Assembly: GCA_027941995.1 (NCBI GenBank)
Contig: CP115966.1
Span: 1,984,001 to 2,048,000, forward strand
Length of the DNA stretch: 64,000 nucleotides
DNA from: Erythrobacteraceae bacterium WH01K
GTDB lineage: Bacteria > Pseudomonadota > Alphaproteobacteria > Sphingomonadales > Sphingomonadaceae
Direction: 5' to 3'
The stretch's first letter is position 1. The number at the start of each line of letters is the position of its first letter. Of this stretch, positions 55,782 through 64,000 are shown one piece after another. A program made the translations under genes and the position numbers. A model generated the notes under the pieces. The model saw nothing but the letters and a program-made list of their open reading frames with translations, was not told the DNA's origin and searched no databases.

Positions 55782-56687
55782 ATGCCAAGCTGGAAATACT
55801 CCATCCACGGCCCGAAAACGGTCGTCACCGATGCGCTGGCGATGCAGGAAATGGCGCTCGACTGGGATGCCGAGATCGTCGTCTCCGGCCGCGAAATTGC
55901 CGAGGACCGGCCCGACGACTGGGTGTTCGAGGCATGGCTGCCGCGCAAGCCGAACGCCGCCGACCGCAAGGCGCTGGGCGACCTGTTTACAGATGGAGCA
56001 CCGCCTGCCGAGACCGAGAAGCTGGAGGATGAGGACTGGCTCACGCTGAGCCAGCAGGGTGTCGATCCGATCCGCACCGGGCCTTTCCATGTCCGCACGC
56101 CCGACCACCCTGCCCCAGGCGATGGCTCGATCCCGCTCGTCATCCCGGCGAGCCAGGCATTCGGCACAGGCCAGCATGAAACGACCGCCGGTTGCCTCGC
56201 CATGATGGCCGCCATGCGGACACGCGGCGTGCGCCCCCGCGCCCTTGCCGATATCGGGACCGGAACCGGTCTGCTGGCGTTCGGCGCGATGGCGCTCTGG
56301 CCTGCGGCGCAGGCGACCGCATCGGATATCGATCCCGTGTGCGAGGACGTGGTGCTGGACAATGCGGCGACCAACGCCGTGCCTCTGGGATCGAAGGCAG
56401 GCGAGCTGCTCGTCCTGACTGCCGACGGGATGCATGATCCGCTGCTGGCAGCGCGCGGACCCTACGACCTGCTGGTGGCCAATATCCTGGCCCGGCCCCT
56501 GATCGAGATGGCACCCGACTTTGCCGGCAGCGTCGTGCCCGGCGGCCATATCGTCCTGGCCGGACTCCTGGAGACGCAGGAGAAAGCCGTGCGCGCCGCT
56601 TACCTGCGCGCAGGGTTCCGTTTCGCAGGCCGCATCGTGAACGGCGACTGGTCGATCCTGTGGCTACGCAGAAGGCGGCACGTCTAG
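55782..56687 (+). CDS. prmA: ribosomal protein L11 methyltransferase
   Basis: SAM-dependent enzyme of 301 residues that trimethylates ribosomal protein L11. The SAM loop is ALADIGTGTGLLAFGAM, preceded by the family block PASQAFGTGQHETTAGCL; the substrate motif is LVANILARPLIEMAP, then GGHIVLAGLLETQ. The start ATG 55782 has an AGGAA ribosome site. It ends in a CTAG shared with the stop of the opposite beta-lactamase-like gene. Confidence 0.95.
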   Translation: MPSWKYSIHGPKTVVTDALAMQEMALDWDAEIVVSGREIAEDRPDDWVFEAWLPRKPNAADRKALGDLFTDGAPPAETEKLEDEDWLTLSQQGVDPIRTGPFHVRTPDHPAPGDGSIPLVIPASQAFGTGQHETTAGCLAMMAAMRTRGVRPRALADIGTGTGLLAFGAMALWPAAQATASDIDPVCEDVVLDNAATNAVPLGSKAGELLVLTADGMHDPLLAARGPYDLLVANILARPLIEMAPDFAGSVVPGGHIVLAGLLETQEKAVRAAYLRAGFRFAGRIVNGDWSILWLRRRRHV

Positions 56688-57835
56688 GACGGGCTTTCTG
56701 GCATCCCTCCGGTCACGCGCCCGTGATAGGCCGCGATGGCGCCGACGACTTCGTGCATCAGGTCCATGCGTTCGGGCACGGGCCGGGCCGTCCTGCCGAT
56801 CATGACCGCGACCGAATACCGCTTGCCGTCGGGCGCGGTCAGGATGCCGACATCGTTGTATCCGGCCTGCTCTGCCGGTCCGCCGACAGGCTTGGGGTCG
56901 AACACCTGCCCCGTCCCGGTCTTGTGGCCGATCGACCATTCGGGCGGCAATCCGCCCTTCAGCCGGTTCGGTCCGCTCTTCACATCGTCCAGCAGGGCGA
57001 GATAGGCGTCGGTACTGCCGCGCGACAACAACTCGCCCTTCGCCAGCTTCGCCAGCGCACTGGCGATCGCCACCGGCTGCGCCCCGTCGACCGGGTCGGC
57101 GACATAGGCATCGAAGGCCGGTTTTCGCACGGCGTCCGGCACCTCGTCCCGGACTTCGAAGAAGGTCTTGCCGACGGAATAGCGTTGGTCCCACTCCAGC
57201 CCGGCAATCGCGGCCTGCATCCGCCGCTCGCCCGGACCGAAACGGATGCCCTCCAGCCCTTTCCGGCGAAGCATCGCCCGCACGGCGTCGGGCCCGCCTA
57301 CGGCTTTCAGGACCATGTCGTTGGCGGTGTTGTCGCTCTGCGTCAACGCGCGGCGGATGTAGTCGGCGTAATCGGTGGTGAAGCTGCCGTTGGCGACCAC
57401 CTGCTTGCGCAGGGGCTGGTGGAACACGGTGAGGTCGGAGAAAGTCACCGTTGCGCGGTCTTCTAGGCGCAGTTTCCCGTCGTCCGCCTGGTCGAAAGCG
57501 GTGAGCGCGACCCACAGCTTGCTCAGGCTTTGCTGGGGCAACGCCTCCTCGCCATTGAAATGAACGACTTCGCCTGTCTGCATGTCGGCCATCGCGATGC
57601 CGAGATAGCCGTCGAACGTGCTGCCGATGTCGAAAAACCGGTCATCCAGCCACTGCGCTTCGGCCGATAGCTCGTCGGTCACGGTCTCGGCGGCTTCCTC
57701 TATCCGCTCTTCCAGCGACGGGGCGACTGCCTCATCTCCGCCGTCACCAACCGGACTGCAGGCGGCGGGCAAGACAATTGCGGCCAGCAGAAGGAACCGG
57801 GCGGATCGTGCGGAAATAGCAGGGCTTTTAATCAT
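56684..57835 (-). CDS. class A beta-lactamase-like serine hydrolase, lipoprotein
   Basis: Secreted serine hydrolase of 383 residues with a lipoprotein signal (lipobox LPAAC) and a mixed linker of about 50 residues. All class A landmarks are visible: SxxK in PQQSLSKLWVAL; SDN in LTQSDNTAND, 64 residues after the nucleophile serine; a glutamate exactly 36 residues after the SDN serine, where Glu166 stands in TEM, in GPGERRMQ (class A normally shows ExxLN); and KTG in IGHKTGTGQV. The stretch between glutamate and KTG is about 30 residues longer than in TEM-type enzymes. True beta-lactamase activity is possible, but penicillin-binding-like esterase activity cannot be excluded. Confidence 0.84.
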   Translation of the reverse strand: MIKSPAISARSARFLLLAAIVLPAACSPVGDGGDEAVAPSLEERIEEAAETVTDELSAEAQWLDDRFFDIGSTFDGYLGIAMADMQTGEVVHFNGEEALPQQSLSKLWVALTAFDQADDGKLRLEDRATVTFSDLTVFHQPLRKQVVANGSFTTDYADYIRRALTQSDNTANDMVLKAVGGPDAVRAMLRRKGLEGIRFGPGERRMQAAIAGLEWDQRYSVGKTFFEVRDEVPDAVRKPAFDAYVADPVDGAQPVAIASALAKLAKGELLSRGSTDAYLALLDDVKSGPNRLKGGLPPEWSIGHKTGTGQVFDPKPVGGPAEQAGYNDVGILTAPDGKRYSVAVMIGRTARPVPERMDLMHEVVGAIAAYHGRVTGGMPESPS

Positions 57836-57964
57836 CTGCTTCCCCTACCCGAACCGGAGCCGTTTTGTTCCACAGCGGCCCCGCTGCTCCACAGGTGGAA
57901 CCCCCGCCCCCACTCCCGCATTGCCGACACGAACCCACCTCCTGCCCGATAAAGAGAGCCTGCC

Positions 57965-58648
57965 ATGACCCAGAAGACACCCCGCACCCTTCTCATCACA
58001 GGCGCATCGTCCGGCATCGGCGCCGCCACGGCGCGTGCCGCTTCTGCGAAGGGATGGAATGTCGTTCTGCTTGCCCGGCGCAAGGACAGGCTGGAAGACC
58101 TGGCGGAAGAGATCGGCGACGGAGCGCTCGCCATCGAATGCGACGTTACCGACCGCGACGCGCTGCAATCGGCCATTGCGAAGACGACCGAAACCTTCGG
58201 CGGGCTGGACGCGGTTTTCGCCAATGCCGGCAAGGGCGTGTCGAAGCCCGGCGTCGAGAACGGCGATCCGGACGAGTGGCACGACATGATCCATCTCAAC
58301 ATCCTCGCCGTTCTCTACACCGCCGATGCCGCGCTCCCCGAACTGAAGAAGCGCAAGGGCATGTTCGTCGTCACCGGCAGCAAGGCCGGGCGCGAACATT
58401 TCAAGGGCTCCATCTACAGTGCGACCAAGTGGTTCGTGCAGGGTTTCGCCGGGAACCTGGCCGAGGAAATGCGCGAATGGGGTGGACGCTGCACGGTCAT
58501 CACGCCCGGCATGGTCAACACCGAATTCTTCGACGAGGCCAAGCCGACGAAGCTGCAGCCGGAGGATATTGCCGATGCCGTGGTCTTCGCGATCGAACAG
58601 CGCGAGACGTCCGACGTGCGCGAGATACACTTGATGCCAGCCGACTAG
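57965..58648 (+). CDS. SDR family oxidoreductase
   Basis: Short-chain dehydrogenase of 227 residues. Cofactor loop ITGASSGIGAATA, core motif AVFANAGKGVSKPG, catalytic serine in VVTGSKAGREH, active site YSATKWFVQGF (YxxxK), then TPGMVNTEFFDEAK. ATG 57965 follows AGAGAGCC. The substrate is unknown; the short C-terminus with VREIHLMPAD is like the YdfG group of dehydrogenases. Its stop codon shares a CTAG with the CinA-family gene on the other strand. Confidence 0.9.
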   Translation: MTQKTPRTLLITGASSGIGAATARAASAKGWNVVLLARRKDRLEDLAEEIGDGALAIECDVTDRDALQSAIAKTTETFGGLDAVFANAGKGVSKPGVENGDPDEWHDMIHLNILAVLYTADAALPELKKRKGMFVVTGSKAGREHFKGSIYSATKWFVQGFAGNLAEEMREWGGRCTVITPGMVNTEFFDEAKPTKLQPEDIADAVVFAIEQRETSDVREIHLMPAD

Positions 58649-59138
58649 GCCGGATCCGCCAGAACCGCCTCGAGATGATCGAGTGCGGCCCTGGTGAACG
58701 CCTCCATATTCGCGATCCGGTCATCACGGCCTGTCTGCGTCATGGCCGTCCATTCGCCGCCGGGTCCGGCAAGCGCTGCGCAGCTTTGCCCGGGCGGAGC
58801 GCCGCTCGGATGGCTCGATCCGCCGACCGACCCGCTTTCCGCAAGGCCCCAGTCGGCCCCGAAATTGTCGCGGATGGACCGCGCCTGCAGCAGCGCATAA
58901 TCCTCGCTCGCCCCCCGCATCCCGCAATAGGCCTCGCGCGGCTGGGCGAACAAGACATCGCGGGCGCGCAGGGAATAGACCACCCCGCCCCCGACAAAGA
59001 AATCGAGCGCGCCCGGCACGGTCAGCAGCGATGCCGCGATCATGCCCCCGGTTGCGCCATCGGCTACCGCGATGGTCTCGCCCCGCTCCCGTAGCAATCC
59101 GGCAATGCGCAGCGCCTGCGGGTGGAGCTCGGCCAGCA

Positions 59139-59139
<1 letters not shown>
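58645..59139 (-). CDS. CinA C-terminal-domain protein (amidase-like)
   Basis: Protein of 164 residues consisting only of the CinA C-terminal fold (PncC-type nicotinamide-mononucleotide deamidase). Segments seen are TIAVADGATGGMIAASLLTVPG, FFVGGGVVYS and WGLAESGSVGG, and a late SCAALAGPGGE. The usual N-terminal COG1058 domain is absent, as in stand-alone PncC enzymes; the residue replaced at the family ES-TGG motif (here DGATGG) makes activity uncertain. The ATG overlaps the ligA stop as ATGA, linking it to the NAD-dependent ligase; deamidation of NMN released by ligase is an attractive but unproven reason for the pairing. Confidence 0.8.
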
Positions 59140-62284
<3,145 letters not shown>

Positions 62285-62288
<4 letters not shown>

Positions 62289-63949
62289 ACCCCTTCCAGA
62301 AGGCGGTCGGCCTGTGCCCTCGCCTCGTCCGTAACCTCGGCGCCCGATAGCATCCGCGCGATTTCTTCCTGCCGCTGCGCCTCGTCGAGGCGGGCGACGC
62401 TGGTCTTCGTGACCGTGCCGGTGGACGATTTCGCGATCATGTAATGCGTACGCCCACGGGCCGCGACTTGCGGGCTGTGTGTCACGGCGAGCAATTGCCC
62501 GTCCTGCGCCAGACGTGCCAGCCGTTCGCCAATGGCGCTGGCCACCGCGCCGCCGACACCGCGGTCGATCTCGTCGAAGATGACCGTTGCCGCCCCGCCC
62601 TGCTCTGCCAGCGCAACCTTCAGAGCGAGAATGAAGCGGGACAGTTCGCCGCCGCTGGCGATCTTGCCCAGCGGGGCGAAATCCGCACCGGGATTGGTGG
62701 CGATGAGGAATTCGACAGCATCCATCCCGTTCGCGCCCCACTTGTCTTCCGGCAGGACCTCGATCGCGGTGTGGAAACGCGCGGCGTCCAGTTTCAGCGG
62801 GGAGAGTTCGGCGGCAACGGCCTTGTCCAGCCGCGCTGCCGCCTTCAGCCGGGCGGCGTGAAGTTTCTCGGCAGCGCCGCGATAGGCCATGCCGGCTTCC
62901 CTGGCGGCCAGTTCCAGCGCATCCAGTTCCGCCTCCCCGCCCTCGATCGCATCTAGCGCGGCGCGAAAGGCGCGCATCTTTTCCGGCAATTCGTCGACTT
63001 CGCAGCGATGCTTGCGGGCGAGAGCGCGCAGTTCGAACAATCGCGTCTCCGCCATGTCGAGCGCCTGCGGGTCGTGGACCAGGGCCTCTGCCGCCGCGTT
63101 CAGCTTGTCCTCGGCCTCGCCCGCTTCGATCACTGCGCGGTCGAGTGCAGCCAGTGCCTCGGCCAGCAGCGGGTGCTCCGGCCCCAACCGGTCGAGCCTG
63201 CGGGCGGCCGATCGCATCGCGGCCAGCGGGGAATCGGACCCGTCCCAGACATGGCGCAATTCCTCCAGGTCGCCGGCCAGCTTCTCGCCCTTCTGCATCA
63301 GGGCGCGCTGTTCCGCCAGGCGCGCTTCCTCGCCCGCCTGCGGCTCCAGCGCGGTCAGTTCGGCGAGATGGGCAACCAGCAGGTCTTCCTCCGCCTTGGC
63401 ATCGTCGATGGCGGTGCGCGCTGCGGACAGCGCCTCGCTCGCCCGCCGCCAGCTTTCCCAGGCGCGCCCGACTTTGGCCGTATCGGCGCCGGCATACCGG
63501 TCGAGCAGGATACGGTGGCCGCGCGGATTGACGAGGCCGCGATCGTCGTGCTGGCCGTGCAGCTCCACCAGCGCCGCGCCGAGCGAGCGCAGCAGCGCCA
63601 CGCCGACCGGCTGGTCGTTGACGAAGGCCTTGGAACCGCCATCGGCCTTCACCTGGCGGCGAATGATCAGCGGCTCGCCCGGTTCGACCTCGATGTCGGC
63701 ATCGTCCAGCGCATCCGTGATGAGCGGCGGCCAGTTGGCGAATTCAAACGTCGCGGTGACGCTGGCCTTCGCCTCGCCGCCGCGCACCAGGCCGCTGTCG
63801 GCCCTGTTGCCGAGAACAAGGCCCAGCGCATCGAGCAGGATCGACTTGCCCGCGCCTGTCTCGCCCGTCAGCACGCCCAGCCCGCGCCCGAAATCCAGGT
63901 CGAGCGCCTCGATAAGCACGATGTTGCGGATGGACAGTCTGGTCAGCAT
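62285..63949 (-). CDS. recN: DNA repair protein RecN
   Basis: SMC-like repair ATPase of 554 residues used in double-strand break repair. Walker A is GVLTGETGAGKSILLDAL near residue 30, then a coiled-coil middle (residues about 155-370, rich in AEEDLLVAHLAEL-type repeats), and the C-terminal signature and Walker B: IASGGELSRFILALK and TVIFDEIDRGVGGAVASAIG. The start ATG 63949 is close to the family N-terminus (LTRLSIRNIVLIEALDLDF). The remaining 51 bases to the right edge hold no gene visible in the window. Confidence 0.96.
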
Positions 63950-64000
63950 CGCGGCGGTCTATACCGCAGCAAATCGGGCGCGTCACCGAAAGGCGCGCGC

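Overview
The window looks like a GC-rich chromosome segment from an alphaproteobacterium of the order Sphingomonadales, probably Erythrobacteraceae or a close relative. The signs are the exosortase A (XrtA/PEP-CTERM) exopolysaccharide accessory genes, a single LolC/E-type lipoprotein-release permease, the purF-SDR pair, and the general look of the proteins. It is almost entirely housekeeping and metabolic sequence on alternating strands. I see no insertion sequence, prophage, CRISPR array, rRNA or tRNA. No gene-free stretch exceeds about 210 bases; the longest are 54855-55061, 28177-28370 and 39681-39871.

Layout. 1-6440: right edge of an XrtA-associated exopolysaccharide locus. A Wza-like export lipoprotein, a PLP decarboxylase and an acyl-CoA ligase lie on the minus strand; a GNAT-like transferase, a stand-alone carrier protein and two alpha/beta hydrolases lie on the plus strand. 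6456-14462 (minus): tRNA/rRNA uracil methyltransferase, NAD(P)HX repair enzyme, a small lipoprotein, ilvD, N-formylglutamate amidohydrolase, ispE and ETF-ubiquinone oxidoreductase. 14574-18798 (plus): degenerate uracil-DNA-glycosylase-fold protein, lytic transglycosylase, moaB and a radical SAM protein. 18795-28176 (minus): small lipoprotein, DUF1330 protein, acyl-CoA synthetase, dnaE, a small membrane protein, glutathione peroxidase, a small acidic protein, lolD and lolC/E. 28371-31017 (plus): purF, an SDR and a PilZ protein. 31062-39680: serine hydrolase, cyclopropane-fatty-acid-synthase-like enzyme, sulfotransferase (plus), photolyase, DUF457 membrane protein and KorAB. 39872-41310 (plus): esterase and rppH. 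41299-46972 (minus): two small secreted proteins, an RNA m5C methyltransferase, guaB, M28 peptidase and 3-hydroxybutyrate dehydrogenase. 47097-52202: several envelope proteins and peptidases (YpfJ-like metallopeptidase, CreD, ClpP-like peptidase, HExxH lipoprotein, cyclophilin). 52228-54854: sdhCDA without sdhB. 55062-63949: two SDRs, prmA, a class A beta-lactamase-like lipoprotein, a CinA C-terminal protein, ligA, a BAAT-type hydrolase and recN.

Gene packing is very tight. Many same-strand neighbours share an ATGA-type start/stop overlap, and seven of eleven convergent gene pairs overlap at their 3' ends, three of them by sharing a CTAG. The most biologically open part is the XrtA-linked module: adenylating ligase, stand-alone carrier protein, PLP decarboxylase, acyltransferase and two hydrolases that lack a normal serine nucleophile. 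These could build or attach an unidentified acyl or amino group on a cell-surface glycan. The rest is mostly ordinary, with a handful of oddities listed as findings.
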